Assembly (NCBI RefSeq): GCF_000518085.1
Contig: NZ_JACX01000009.1
Span: 36,347 to 100,346, forward strand
From: Bartonella grahamii ATCC 700132
GTDB lineage: Bacteria > Pseudomonadota > Alphaproteobacteria > Rhizobiales > Rhizobiaceae
Direction of reading: 5' to 3'
DNA length: 64,000 bases
Shown: piece by piece, positions 1 through 9,534 of the stretch
Layout: each line of letters starts with the position of its first letter
Position numbering within the stretch: position 1 is the stretch's first letter
Made by a program: the position numbers and the translations under genes
The notes under the pieces: generated by a model
What the model saw: the letters and a program-made list of their open reading frames with translations, nothing else
Databases searched by the model: none
Told to the model about the DNA's origin: nothing

Positions 1-1617
1 ACTTTGTTCTACAGCGGCTTCAATAAAAGAAGAAAAAAGCGGATGTGGATCAAAAGGACGGGATTTTAATTCTGGATGATATTGAACACCAATAAACCAT
101 GGATGATCTGCATATTCTATAGTTTCTGGTAAAATACCATCAGGAGACATCCCAGAAAAAATCAAACCACACTGTTCTAACTTATCCTTATAATCAATAT
201 TGACCTCATAACGATGACGATGTCGCTCGACAATCTTGGTCATCCCATAAATTTGAGCAATATGACTCTCTTCTTTTAATTCAGCAGCAAAAGCACCAAG
301 ACGCATTGATCCGCCGAGATCACCATTTCTTGTACGTTTTTCAAGAACGTCTCCTTTAAGCCATTCTGTCATTAAACCTACAATTGGATTTTCTGTTTCG
401 CAAAACTCACTTGATGAAGCATTCTTAATCTGTGCAATATTGCGCGCGGCTTCTATACAAGCTAATTGCATTCCAAAACAAATCCCTAAAAATGGAACTT
501 TACGCTCTCGCGCAAATTGAATTGCTCGAATCTTTCCTTCTGCTCCTCGTGCCCCAAAAGCACCTGGAACCAAAATTCCATGGGCTTTTTGTAAAGCTGA
601 AACAGAATCTTCTTTTTCAAAAAGTTCCGAATCAATCCACTCAATATTAACTTTCACTTTATTCGCTAAACCACCATGCGCAATCGCTTCAATAAGAGAT
701 TTATAAGCATCCTTTAAACCCGTATATTTTCCTACAACAGCAATCGTAACTTCTCCTTCAGGATGGTGAATACGATGCGTAATATCTTCCCAACGATCCA
801 TCTGAGGGGAAGGTGCCGAATCGATTCCAAAAGCGCAAAGAACTTCAGAGTCCAAACCCTCCTTATGATATGCCATAGGAACATCATAAATTGTTGGCAT
901 ATCTAATGCCTGAATGACTGCATTGGAGCGAACATTACAAAAAAGTGATAATTTGCACCGTTCTGTTTCTGGAATAGATCGATCTGCACGTACAAGCAAA
1001 ATATCAGGAGAAATACCAATTGCTTGCAATTCTTTGACAGAATGTTGTGTTGGTTTCGTTTTTAATTCACCTGCCGAAGGTATATAAGGCATTAATGTGA
1101 GATGGACATAAACGACACTTTGTCTTGGTAGCTCATTGCGAAGCTGGCGAATCGCTTCTAGAAAAGGCATTGCTTCAATATCACCAACCGTTCCCCCTAT
1201 CTCACACAAAACAAAATCAAACTCTTCATTTCCCATCGTAATGAATCTCTTAATTTCATCCGTAACATGAGGAATAACTTGAACTGTTGCCCCCAAATAA
1301 TCACCACGCCGCTCTCGTTCAATGATATTGCGATAAATACGCCCTGTTGTGATATTATCTTGGCTATTTGCAGACCGCCCAGTAAAACGCTCATAATGAC
1401 CAAGATCAAGATCCGTTTCTGCACCATCATCGGTCACAAATACTTCACCATGTTGATAAGGTGACATCGTACCTGGATCAACATTTAAATAAGGATCAAG
1501 TTTGCGAAGACGTACACGGTAGCCACGAGCCTGTAATAACGCTGCTAACGCCGCCGCTGCGATGCCTTTTCCAAGGGAAGAAACCACACCACCAGTAATA
1601 AAAACATAACGTGCCAT
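1..1617 (-). CDS. pyrG: CTP synthase (partial, C-terminal end outside window)
   Basis: Makes CTP from UTP, ATP and glutamine, the last step of pyrimidine nucleotide synthesis, in the cytoplasm. The reading frame is open from an ATG at 1617 to base 1 without a stop, giving 539 codons. The family is about 540 residues, so only a few residues and the stop are missing. The N-terminus [18 protein letters not shown] is the conserved synthetase P-loop. A glutaminase nucleophile motif GICFGMQL lies near base 480, and a C-terminal HPE segment lies near base 80. secG follows upstream on the same strand, the common Rhizobiales order. Identity is certain. Confidence 0.97.
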   Translation of the reverse strand, partial: MARYVFITGGVVSSLGKGIAAAALAALLQARGYRVRLRKLDPYLNVDPGTMSPYQHGEVFVTDDGAETDLDLGHYERFTGRSANSQDNITTGRIYRNIIERERRGDYLGATVQVIPHVTDEIKRFITMGNEEFDFVLCEIGGTVGDIEAMPFLEAIRQLRNELPRQSVVYVHLTLMPYIPSAGELKTKPTQHSVKELQAIGISPDILLVRADRSIPETERCKLSLFCNVRSNAVIQALDMPTIYDVPMAYHKEGLDSEVLCAFGIDSAPSPQMDRWEDITHRIHHPEGEVTIAVVGKYTGLKDAYKSLIEAIAHGGLANKVKVNIEWIDSELFEKEDSVSALQKAHGILVPGAFGARGAEGKIRAIQFARERKVPFLGICFGMQLACIEAARNIAQIKNASSSEFCETENPIVGLMTEWLKGDVLEKRTRNGDLGGSMRLGAFAAELKEESHIAQIYGMTKIVERHRHRYEVNIDYKDKLEQCGLIFSGMSPDGILPETIEYADHPWFIGVQYHPELKSRPFDPHPLFSSFIEAAVEQS

Positions 1618-1690
1618 GGGCTTATGGTGATAAGCAATTTATAATGATTTTTCCAGCAAAAAATGCAAAAAGAAACAATTTTTCTTCTAA

Positions 1691-1718
1691 AATAAAAAAG
1701 GTGAAAAAATCACCTTTT
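1691..1718 (-). terminator. Rho-independent terminator after secG
   Basis: A perfect 9-bp inverted repeat (AAAAGGTGA at 1696-1704, TCACCTTTT at 1710-1718) has a 5-base loop. Read on the minus strand, it is followed by a T-rich run (complement of 1691-1699). It lies about 25 bases past the secG stop and before pyrG, so it probably limits read-through from secG into pyrG. Confidence 0.7.
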
Positions 1719-1743
1719 AAAAAGTCTATATTTTCTTAAAAAA

Positions 1744-2196
1744 CTATTTCGTACTGTTATCCGGAACTGTATTTTCAAGAACCGGTGGAACTGGACTTTC
1801 TGCTTCAGGATTTGTGGACTGTTTCTGTTCCTGCGGAGAATTCGAATTGCCTCCTAGCTGTTCAAGAATAGAAGGGGAAGACTCACCATCTGATGATGGG
1901 ACTGATTCTGAGCCTTTATTGGTAGAATTCTGCTCTGAATTAACCGGTATACGCTTTAAAATATCAGAACTAGAATTTGATATATTACCCACCACGGTAA
2001 GTCCAATAGACACAACAAAAAAACAACAGGCTAAAATAGCAGTCAAACGTGTTAAAGGGTTTCGAGATCCACGAGTTTTCATCAACCCTGAGCTATTACT
2101 CACACCTAGCCCACCACCTTCTGAAGGTTGGATTAATATAACACCAACCAAAGTAATCACAATCAACAAATGAATAACTATAAGTACTGTTTGCAT
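1744..2196 (-). CDS. secG: Preprotein translocase subunit SecG
   Basis: Small integral membrane subunit of the SecYEG channel that aids protein export across the inner membrane. The 150-residue product has two hydrophobic segments (about residues 3-22 and 50-72). The conserved cytoplasmic loop between them contains QPSEGGGLG and a Gly/Ser-rich stretch. A long hydrophilic Ser/Pro/Glu-rich tail follows, as is usual in alphaproteobacteria. It sits between tpiA and pyrG on the same strand, the typical Rhizobiales arrangement. A terminator-like hairpin follows the stop. Confidence 0.95.
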   Translation of the reverse strand: MQTVLIVIHLLIVITLVGVILIQPSEGGGLGVSNSSGLMKTRGSRNPLTRLTAILACCFFVVSIGLTVVGNISNSSSDILKRIPVNSEQNSTNKGSESVPSSDGESSPSILEQLGGNSNSPQEQKQSTNPEAESPVPPVLENTVPDNSTK

Positions 2197-2278
2197 AAAC
2201 CCTGCTCTTCAAATAACTCTTTCATAGCTATTTACACATAAATAACACACAATCCAAGGGGAAACTCAAATTTCTCTA

Positions 2279-3043
2279 CTATAGTTTACGACAAACATCG
2301 CAAATAGTTAAAAAATCAATTGCTTTTAAGCTTGCTCCACCTATCAAAGCACCATTAACATGAGGAATGCTTAAAAGCTCAAATGCATTGGATGGCTTTA
2401 CGGACCCACCATAAAGCAGGCGTATCTTATTGCCTTCACCACTAAAACGAGAACGCACCTTATCACGAATGAAATGATGTACTTTTGCAATATCTTCTGA
2501 AGTTGCTGTATTGCCGGTGCCTATCGCCCAAACAGGTTCATAAGCGATAATGGTATTCTCTGCTGTTGCATCATCTGGTAAAGATTCTTCAAGCTGCTGC
2601 GTGAGAATATCCAGCACTTTATTATTATTACGCTCCTCCAATGTTTCACCAATACACACAAGAGCCACAAGACCTGCTCGCCACGCAGCTTGCACTTTGG
2701 CACAGACAATCGCATCATTTTCCTGATACACTGTACGACGTTCTGAATGCCCAATAATGACATGACTTGCTCCTGCTTCTTTAAGCATAAAAGCTGAAAT
2801 ATCTCCAGTATAGGGACCATGATCATCAAAATGACAATTTTGTCCTCCCAAAAGGAGATTTTCACCATCCAGCATATCAGAAGCACGAGATAAAAGCGTT
2901 GCTGGGACGCAAATAAGTGCCTCAAAAAGATGACTGAGATCAGAGCTAACGCCTGTAGAAATAGCACGCAACTCTCCAAGCGATTCACTCGTTCCATTCA
3001 TTTTCCAATTTCCAGCAAGAAAAGGCCGAGTATTTGGAGACAT
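2279..3043 (-). CDS. tpiA: Triosephosphate isomerase
   Basis: Interconverts dihydroxyacetone phosphate and glyceraldehyde-3-phosphate in glycolysis and gluconeogenesis. The 254-residue protein has the normal family length. It carries the substrate-binding NWKMNG motif (Asn12, Lys14), the catalytic His99 in VIIGHSERR, the catalytic Glu169 in AYEPVWAIGTG, and the phosphate-binding LYGGSV and NGALIGGASL loops. The gene is divergent from ppiD, with a 154-bp spacer that must hold both promoters. No oddities. Confidence 0.98.
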   Translation of the reverse strand: MSPNTRPFLAGNWKMNGTSESLGELRAISTGVSSDLSHLFEALICVPATLLSRASDMLDGENLLLGGQNCHFDDHGPYTGDISAFMLKEAGASHVIIGHSERRTVYQENDAIVCAKVQAAWRAGLVALVCIGETLEERNNNKVLDILTQQLEESLPDDATAENTIIAYEPVWAIGTGNTATSEDIAKVHHFIRDKVRSRFSGEGNKIRLLYGGSVKPSNAFELLSIPHVNGALIGGASLKAIDFLTICDVCRKL

Positions 3044-3197
3044 ATTTTCACCTCAAGAGCTCTTACAATACATTGTTTATCTGTAGTTACCAAATTATAA
3101 AATGAAAGCAAGTCTTTAAAGCTTGCATCTTTCATCTCTTTATTGCAAATTCCATTACAGCTTTGATAATAACTCACATTAAAAATGGACTTGAACA

Positions 3198-5087
3198 ATG
3201 CTTGACATCATAAGAAATGCTACAAATTCTTGGATTTTTAGAATTTTCCTTGCTATTTTACTCTTATGCTTCATTCTTTTATGGGGGGTACCGCAGTTAC
3301 ACAAAAAAAGTGAAAGAGATCTTATCACTTCTGGAAAGTCCACAGTAACTGTCGATGATTATCGTCTTGCACTCGCCGATCAAAGCGCACGTTTAGCATA
3401 TGCTGCTCATCTTGGACGAATGTTTACAGCAAATGAAATGCAGCAATACCAAATTCCTGCTTTTGTATTTAATCAATTACAACAAAATTTATTGCTTGAT
3501 GAACAAGTACGTAAAATGAAAATAAGTCTTTCAAAAGATACGATAGCTCATACGATTGGTTCTGATAAGATGTTCCAAGTAAATGGCACTTTTGATAAAA
3601 ACTTGTTTTATAACTATCTTCAGCATTTACGTATTAGTGAAAGTGCTTTTCTTAATTATTACACCAAACAAGAAAAGCGTAATCAGCTTATTGCTGCTTT
3701 ACTTTCTGATATGAAGGCACCAAATCTCTTTTATAAAGCACTTGCTCTTTATCAAGGAGAAATGCGTATTGCTGATTATCTCGTTATTGATCTAAAAGAA
3801 AAGGAAACAATTGCTGATCCTGATGACGAAAAACTACAAAAATGGTTTAAAACACATCAAAGTCAATTTCGTGCTCCAGAATACCGCACTGTCTCTTTGC
3901 TATCTATGGAACTTAATGATTTTGTAAAACCTAAAGATATCTCAACAGATGAGGCAAAAGCCTATTATACACAAAATGCTTCACGTTTTGTAACGCCTGA
4001 AAAGCGTACATTCGAGGAACTGCAATTCCCCTCACGTGAAGAAGCCGATAATGCAGCAAAAAAAATAGCTGATGGATTGAGTTTTGATGAACTGGTAAAA
4101 GCTGAAAACAAGACTCTTAATGACATAAAAAAAGGTCCTCTCGCAGAAAATGAACTTCCTAGTCATCTAGCCTCTGAAATTTTTGAACTTCAACAAGGCC
4201 AAGTCAGTACTGTGATAAATGACTTACAGGGACCTATTATCATTCGCGTCACGCATATTGAACCCTCAAGCTCTCTTCCTTTTGAAAAGGTCGAAGAAAA
4301 TATTCGCCAAACACTTGCCAAAAATCGTGCTACTGATGATATCCGTAACAATTATGTAGCCATTGAAAATGCTCGTTTTGAGGGTGCTTCTCTCAAAGAG
4401 CTAGCTGACCAATACAAGTTATCTTTGCGCACAATTACCATTGATAAAACGGGAAAAACGCTTGAAGGTGCAATACTCACGGATTTACCTCAAAAAGATA
4501 TTTTACTGAATGCCATCTATCAATCAAATGAAGGAGTCGATCTTGATCCTCTCTCCTTTCAAAATGGTGGATATCTCTGGTATAAGGTCGATAAAATTAT
4601 TCCTGCCCGCGATAAAACACTTGAAGAGGCTAAGCTAGATGTTCTTTCTCAATGGAAAAGTGAGGAAATACAACGTCTTCTTGATGAAAAAGCCCAAAAT
4701 GCTCTCAAACAGCTCACGGAAGGAAAAAGTCTTGTTGCTCTTGCTCGTACCCTTGGTGTTACAAAACAAACAACACCAGCCCTCCGGCGTCAAGACTCGT
4801 CTGACCCTCTTGGCGTTGAAGGGATTAAAGCATTATTTTCTGCTCCCAAAGGTCATTATGGCATCATAAAAGGTCCAGTTGCAACAAACCGTATCATTTA
4901 TCAAATAAAGACTGTCACCATGCCTAAAGATATCACGCCTCATACTCTTTCAACTGAGGTCCGCGCCAATATAGATATGATGATAAGAGAAGATCTCAAG
5001 CTAGAAATGCTACAAATTGCCAATAAAGAACATCCTTTGGAAATTAATAGCACAAATTATAATCAGATCTTTAACGCTCTCCAATAA
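3198..5087 (+). CDS. ppiD: PpiD-like periplasmic peptidyl-prolyl isomerase / SurA-N chaperone
   Basis: Membrane-anchored periplasmic folding factor that probably helps newly exported proteins leave the Sec channel. The 629-residue product starts with a short cytoplasmic MLDIIRNATNSW segment and one transmembrane helix (about residues 13-30). A SurA-N-like chaperone region follows. A parvulin-type PPIC domain lies around residues 230-370, and a long C-terminal region completes the protein. The length matches alphaproteobacterial PpiD. It is divergent from tpiA. In many Rhizobiales trpD-trpC-moaC-moeA-lexA follow; here the gene ends at a 726-bp non-coding gap. Confidence 0.9.
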   Translation: MLDIIRNATNSWIFRIFLAILLLCFILLWGVPQLHKKSERDLITSGKSTVTVDDYRLALADQSARLAYAAHLGRMFTANEMQQYQIPAFVFNQLQQNLLLDEQVRKMKISLSKDTIAHTIGSDKMFQVNGTFDKNLFYNYLQHLRISESAFLNYYTKQEKRNQLIAALLSDMKAPNLFYKALALYQGEMRIADYLVIDLKEKETIADPDDEKLQKWFKTHQSQFRAPEYRTVSLLSMELNDFVKPKDISTDEAKAYYTQNASRFVTPEKRTFEELQFPSREEADNAAKKIADGLSFDELVKAENKTLNDIKKGPLAENELPSHLASEIFELQQGQVSTVINDLQGPIIIRVTHIEPSSSLPFEKVEENIRQTLAKNRATDDIRNNYVAIENARFEGASLKELADQYKLSLRTITIDKTGKTLEGAILTDLPQKDILLNAIYQSNEGVDLDPLSFQNGGYLWYKVDKIIPARDKTLEEAKLDVLSQWKSEEIQRLLDEKAQNALKQLTEGKSLVALARTLGVTKQTTPALRRQDSSDPLGVEGIKALFSAPKGHYGIIKGPVATNRIIYQIKTVTMPKDITPHTLSTEVRANIDMMIREDLKLEMLQIANKEHPLEINSTNYNQIFNALQ

Positions 5088-5217
5088 AAAGGTTGTGCAT
5101 AATTTAAAGAACTTATTTGGTAAAGTTTCCATCAGCTCTTCGTCTATAGTTGAAGAGGTAAGATGAATCTCTTGTTTTCATATCTTAAGATCAGCATTAG
5201 TATAATGTTTAATTCTC

Positions 5218-5247
5218 TCGCAAATCAGTGCATGTATGGATTTGCGA
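5218..5247. repeat. 9-bp perfect inverted repeat
   Basis: TCGCAAATC at 5218-5226 pairs with GATTTGCGA at 5239-5247 across a 12-base loop, followed by AAAA on the plus strand. It is 131 bases past the ppiD stop and has no T-tract on the plus strand. It may be a structured RNA element or a protein-binding site; function unknown. Confidence 0.5.
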
Positions 5248-5344
5248 AAAATAGTCAATAGAATGTACAGTCATTTTTGCAACGCATTAAAAATATTATC
5301 CATCTAAAGGTTGTAAAAGTTGTCGCACACTAAGCTATACCCAT

Positions 5345-5387
5345 TAAGCTATAAATGTCATCCCTATCGTCATTCATTTATAGCTTA
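5345..5387. repeat. 13-bp perfect inverted repeat
   Basis: TAAGCTATAAATG at 5345-5357 is exactly complementary to CATTTATAGCTTA at 5375-5387, with a 17-base loop. The same 9-base TAAGCTATA also occurs directly before it at 5331-5339. No T-run follows on the plus strand. It could be a remnant of a mobile repeat, an operator, or an RNA hairpin. Confidence 0.55.
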
Positions 5388-5813
5388 TCATATTGCTACT
5401 CTTAATACTCATTCATAAGGAGCGTATTGCTTCTTCTTTAAATGATTTCATTTACACACCCAACTTATAGTATACAAAAAACTATTTTTAAAATTCATTA
5501 TAAAAATGAAGAAATCTTTTTCTATTCAAGACTCTCATTCAATATGAGAAAAAACGAATTATCATTATAAATCAATATATTCATAAATCATAACTGTCAT
5601 CAATTATGATTTTATAATTTCTCAAAAATAAGAATTTTTTATAGACTGCCAAGATAACTTCTCTCATAAAATTTCTTATTCTTTTGCGCTCATAACAACC
5701 AAAACATCAACATTTTTTATAACAAAAAATGGTTTGGAAACACCATAGCTCCTTTTATCTTCATATGAGAAAATCAGTCTATATGTTACGCATTCCAACG
5801 TGGTAATATTCTT

Positions 5814-6674
5814 TTACAATATCTTTGGAAAATTGCCGCTTATTGCTGCCCTTGTTATCAACCAATAGCGATATATCAATGGCAACGTTGCACTCTCTTG
5901 AAAAATTGCAGCACCCAGCTGTATAGCTTTTTGAAGAGAAGCTGGAACAATGACCAATGGAAGAAAAGCTGGTTTAAGAACTCTAGGTAAAGCACAAGAA
6001 TACTCGTAAAATTTGGTATAACGATCGCGCGATAATGCTACCATAGCTTCAACAATACGATCCTTTTGTTGATCACTGAGACGATGAGATTCCAAATCTT
6101 CCCTATTCACTCCTACAGCCTTTAATATATCAGTAGGTAAATAATATTGATATCGTGATTGCATGAATGATAAAAGACGCAATACACCGCTTAATCCTTG
6201 AGAAATCCCTCCATGTTCATAGATATCTGTAAACTCTTGTGCAGTATCAGGATCTAATATCTGACAAGAAAGCTGTAAAATTATGCTTGCTGTCTCACCA
6301 CAATAATGCTCTAGATCATGAAGCGTTTCTATTGGATTGTGATAAAGATCTAAAATTTGTGCATTACAATAACGTAAAAAAGCTGTCTTAGGTAAATTAA
6401 AAAGAGTTATTGCTTTCAATAAATCACTCAAAATCGGATTATTTCCACTCGTTTGCATTTCACCATGAGCAATAGAATCATACCACCAACGTAACCGTAT
6501 TTCTCCTATGAGTGGATCATGTACACTTTCGCGAATACGAGAAACTTCAGCATTAAATACATAAAGAGCAGCCAATGCTTGGCGCTTTTTTTTAGGTGCA
6601 AATAAAACCGATATATAGCGATCACGATCTATGGTACGTAAAATATCAAGACAATAAGGAAGAGAGCCTATCAT
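5814..6674 (-). CDS. Phytoene/squalene synthase family protein (NDUFAF6-like)
   Basis: The 286-residue protein belongs to the trans-isoprenyl diphosphate synthase fold group. It shows the family start RDRYISVLFAPKKKRQAL, an RLRWWYD stretch near residue 65, and a second motif region GGISQGLSGVLR. In alphaproteobacteria this subgroup commonly lies beside secDF/yajC and Mth938 genes. It resembles the mitochondrial complex I assembly factor NDUFAF6 more than true carotenoid enzymes. No carotenoid genes are in the window, so prenyl-synthase activity should not be assumed. Confidence 0.8.
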   Translation of the reverse strand: MIGSLPYCLDILRTIDRDRYISVLFAPKKKRQALAALYVFNAEVSRIRESVHDPLIGEIRLRWWYDSIAHGEMQTSGNNPILSDLLKAITLFNLPKTAFLRYCNAQILDLYHNPIETLHDLEHYCGETASIILQLSCQILDPDTAQEFTDIYEHGGISQGLSGVLRLLSFMQSRYQYYLPTDILKAVGVNREDLESHRLSDQQKDRIVEAMVALSRDRYTKFYEYSCALPRVLKPAFLPLVIVPASLQKAIQLGAAIFQESATLPLIYRYWLITRAAISGNFPKIL

Positions 6675-7549
6675 TTGAACCTATTAACGTCCCTTTTTTA
6701 GTAATGAAATTAATATCCTCTTTTTATTCATATTAAAAAATGAGGGATAAGCAAATACAGTTCAGAAAATAAGATTTTTAAATGTGTCTCTTAACTGTAT
6801 TATGAATTAGAATTTCTTTTCTAGTCACTTTTCGTTTTAGAAAGAAAAAAATTAAATAAATAACTTTTCTGATAAAACTTATCTTATCGGGCTTCAAGTT
6901 TTCATTTGCAGTAAAAAAAGCTAAAAACTAATCGTAACATGCATAGTGAAACTTAGAATAACAAACAACGCAAAACACTTTTTCACCGAATAGATGATAA
7001 TGTTATTTTGTAAAAAACGCACTGATCACAAAAATTTCATCAAATCATTGATCTCCTCCCCATCCTAAAAGACAAAGGTTCTTACCAATACCAATTTGTA
7101 AAAAATCCAATTGCTCTCGGTGAGTTTCTATTACTATCAATACATTGATTCATAATGATAATTCATTGTTTTATATGTTAAATTAGAATCTCAAATATCG
7201 TAGAATGCTTGCATTTCAAAGCAATTCCATGTTGAATCAATCAAAACTATTCCCTTGCACGTCACAAGCTGGGCTGGCTTGTAGGTAAAATTGTATAAGA
7301 AAGAATTAAAAATGCCTCTTATGAACTGTCTCAAGTGCCAAGTGTTGATCTCTCATGTGATTCATTGAACTACGAACAAGCTCTGCCCTGAATACTTGCT
7401 GCTGTATTAAAAAACACTTAATGTGTTAAGTTATGTATATTTTATTCCCCTTATATCACCACTTTACACGACGGTATTTTACGGCGCAGTAAAATAATCA
7501 CACAAGTCTTTCATACTAGACGAGAGCATTTGTTTTATTAAACAATACT
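6675..7549. other. Non-coding gap containing a dispersed repeat
   Basis: This 875-base interval separates the phytoene-synthase-like gene from the Mth938 gene. Its right half holds the best-preserved copy of the dispersed repeat described in this window. The stretch at about 7050-7110 also resembles bases 60120-60175. No reading frame of convincing quality is visible. Confidence 0.6.
7145..7495 (+). repeat. Dispersed intergenic repeat, copy A (longest)
   Basis: The left part matches 63280-63470 over nearly its whole length, with shared blocks ATAATTCATTGTTTT, AATATCGT, TTGAATCAATCAAAA and CTTGCACGTCA. The core (7251-7344) carries TTGCAC, then a TAGGTAAAA block, then AAGAAAG and ATGCCTCTTATGAA. 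The tail (about 7455-7490, TATATCACCACT then GGTATTTTACGGC) recurs at 60308-60341. No open frame crosses it. Confidence 0.7.
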
Positions 7550-7942
7550 CTATTCTACCGCAAATAATAATGCCGCAACAGCGCGATCTTCAGCCAATAA
7601 AACATTAAATGTACGCACCGCCGCTCCCGTACTCATTGTATCTGATGAAATACGTTTTTCCCATAAAAGCACCCGTAACTCTTCAGGTAATCGCAATAAT
7701 TCAATTCCAGTACCTATTAATAAAACTTCGATTTCAGAAGCTTCTTCTAAAATACGAGATAGATCCCCTTGAGTGGGAATAGGCCCTGCCATGTCAATAC
7801 CATAAATACCCGATGGTACACAAATAATAGAACCTCTATGAGACATATCAGCAAAACGAAATCCACCATTTCCGTAAGCATCAATAGGTGCGCGACTTGG
7901 AAAATGTGCTTCACGAATTTGAATTGCATCGAACATGAACAA
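7550..7942 (-). CDS. Mth938-like domain protein (DUF498, NDUFAF3-like)
   Basis: A 130-residue single-domain protein of the Mth938/DUF498 family, with the typical start GNGGFRFADMSHRGSIICVPSG, the central LLIGTGIELLRLPEELR and the end AVRTFNVLLAEDRAVAALL. The human relative NDUFAF3 is a complex I assembly factor. Bacterial homologues often lie next to secDF-yajC, which suggests a link to membrane protein insertion. Here it lies between the NDUFAF6-like gene and yajC, but secDF is not in the usual place between this gene and yajC. Confidence 0.88.
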   Translation of the reverse strand: MFMFDAIQIREAHFPSRAPIDAYGNGGFRFADMSHRGSIICVPSGIYGIDMAGPIPTQGDLSRILEEASEIEVLLIGTGIELLRLPEELRVLLWEKRISSDTMSTGAAVRTFNVLLAEDRAVAALLFAVE

Positions 7943-8396
7943 GCACCCTTTATTTTTGAATAATCCAATTGTCTTTGCTACTTCTCACCATAAAATTAAA
8001 GGAAGGCTGATACAAACATTGATATCTTAACCATAGCCTAGTATTGAAGTGGAAATTTTATATAAAACCCTAATCTTCTCATACAACAAGTATATGAAAA
8101 TTTGATAATAAACCGCAGTCAAAAGCTATACCTGCTTAAATAAATCTATCTTTTAAAAAGTTTTCTCAGCTTATTTACTCGCAAATTTCTTTTTATAGAA
8201 ACAATGATCTTGTTTAAAAAACAGAAAAAAATTGCGTAATATTCTATAAATAAAGCAACTATTTTAATAATCTCAAGGAAACAAAAACTCCATTTTCTGT
8301 AGCCACTATAAAAGCTATTTTTCCAATGAAATTGTCCTGATCTTGCCAAGCTTTTTATAAAAATGCTGAAAAAATGTAATAAACTGCCATTACATC
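7943..8396. other. Non-coding gap where secDF usually lies
   Basis: This 454-base AT-rich stretch lies between the Mth938 gene and yajC. A 67-codon minus-strand frame (8146-8349) is present but has no SecD/SecF features. In Brucella-type genomes secDF occupies this position, so a deletion or relocation is suspected. Confidence 0.55.
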
Positions 8397-8855
8397 TTAA
8401 GATGCATTTTCTTTTGATATAGCTTTTTTCTCTTTAGAGACACTCATATTTTCTTTCGTTGTCGTTTTAGATTTAGACTTTTGTGGTGTTTTTGTTTTAG
8501 CATTAAGCTTTGATTTTTTTTCTGCAATCGGCTCGCCTTTAACGCGCACATCAGCTAATGTTGAGCGAATAACACGAATATTCATACTCTCACCAATTTC
8601 AACCTCTAATTCACCACTCTCGTCGTGAACCTTCGTAACTTTGCCGATAATACCACCACCCGTTATAACTGTATCACCACGACGTACTGCATTAAGCATT
8701 TCTTGGCGTTTTTTCATTTGGGCACGCTGTGGACGAATGATAAAAAAATACATAATTGCAAAAATTAAAATGAGAGGGACAACGCTAGCAAATGAAATTC
8801 CACCGGAAACATCGCCTGCAACTTGAGCATAAGCGTTCGTAATAAACATTTTCAA
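8397..8855 (-). CDS. yajC: Sec translocon accessory protein YajC
   Basis: Single-pass inner membrane protein that joins SecDF at the Sec channel. The 152-residue product begins with a short periplasmic segment ITNAYAQ and one transmembrane helix (about residues 23-42). The family signature FFIIRPQRAQMKKRQEML and a small domain with GDTVITGGGIIGKV follow. The Lys/Ser/Thr-rich tail (about residues 110-152) is long compared with enterobacterial YajC. The start could be residue 1 or the ATG two codons later. Confidence 0.95.
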   Translation of the reverse strand: MKMFITNAYAQVAGDVSGGISFASVVPLILIFAIMYFFIIRPQRAQMKKRQEMLNAVRRGDTVITGGGIIGKVTKVHDESGELEVEIGESMNIRVIRSTLADVRVKGEPIAEKKSKLNAKTKTPQKSKSKTTTKENMSVSKEKKAISKENAS

Positions 8856-9534
8856 CTCCTATAGTTAAACCTCAGATATTTCCCACTCTATAAAATGAAA
8901 TTCCGATACAGAAAAAATTTCTAAAGAATTTATCATAAAAAGCAATAACTACATAATCTAATCACAGCTTTACAAAAATACAATAAATCCTTAAGAGACA
9001 GAATACCAAAATACAATGAGAAAAATCTTTAAAAATAGATTCATTTTCCCCTATTATATATCCTAAAATATAAATCTTTTCACTAACTCAATAAATGATA
9101 CAAGATAATTTTTCTAATGAAAAAACTTTAATTTATATAGATAATTTATCGTTTTTGATATCGAATGACAGATCTAAGTACAGTAAAATACTCTCATTTC
9201 AAACCCTCTGAATTAATCAAAACGATTTTCTTGCACGTCTCACATATGAAATGAGCCTGTAGATAAAAACTTTTTAAGAAAGGCGTGAAATATCTCTTTT
9301 CATGCTTCTCTCAAATACAAGAGCAGTTGGAACACTGAAAGCTGACAAATAGTATGATACTATTGTCTTACACTTTCATAAACACAAAGATGGTAATATC
9401 TAACGCCCCCAACGAACAGCTCTCCTTAAACCAATGATTTTTTGCTGCAGTGTTATTGATTTAAGAAAATCTATTGTTTTTCATGAAGTTTCTATAAACT
9501 GTAAGACTATTCAAATTTAAAAGTCATCAATAAA
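8856..9534. other. Non-coding gap with repeat copy C
   Basis: A 679-base interval upstream of yajC. It carries a copy of the dispersed repeat (9170-9325) and a degenerate match to that repeat's tail near 9370-9405. No gene is visible. Relatives often have an AAA ATPase (DUF815) here, which is absent. Confidence 0.55.
9170..9325 (+). repeat. Dispersed intergenic repeat, copy C
   Basis: Shares CTCATTTCAAA, AATCAAAAC, TTTTCTTGCACGTC, GCCTGTAGATAAAAACTTT and AAGAAAG with copies A and B in the same order and spacing. The ATG after AAGAAAG is lost in this copy (ATA instead). Confidence 0.65.

Larger units (their letters stand above)
5088..5813. other. Non-coding gap after ppiD
   Basis: AT-rich interval of 726 bases without a convincing reading frame. 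It holds two perfect inverted repeats, listed separately. In relatives ppiD is commonly followed by trp and moa genes; here the next gene belongs to a different block, so this gap may mark a deletion or rearrangement junction. That is inference from remembered synteny. Confidence 0.6.

Noticed and set aside
5814..6674. True carotenoid (phytoene) synthase
   Set aside because: No other carotenoid genes are nearby, and the sequence and neighbourhood fit the NDUFAF6-like group better.
8146..8349. 67-codon minus-strand frame in the yajC-Mth938 gap
   Set aside because: Composition is typical of random AT-rich DNA, there is no ribosome site, and no similarity to SecD/SecF could be seen.
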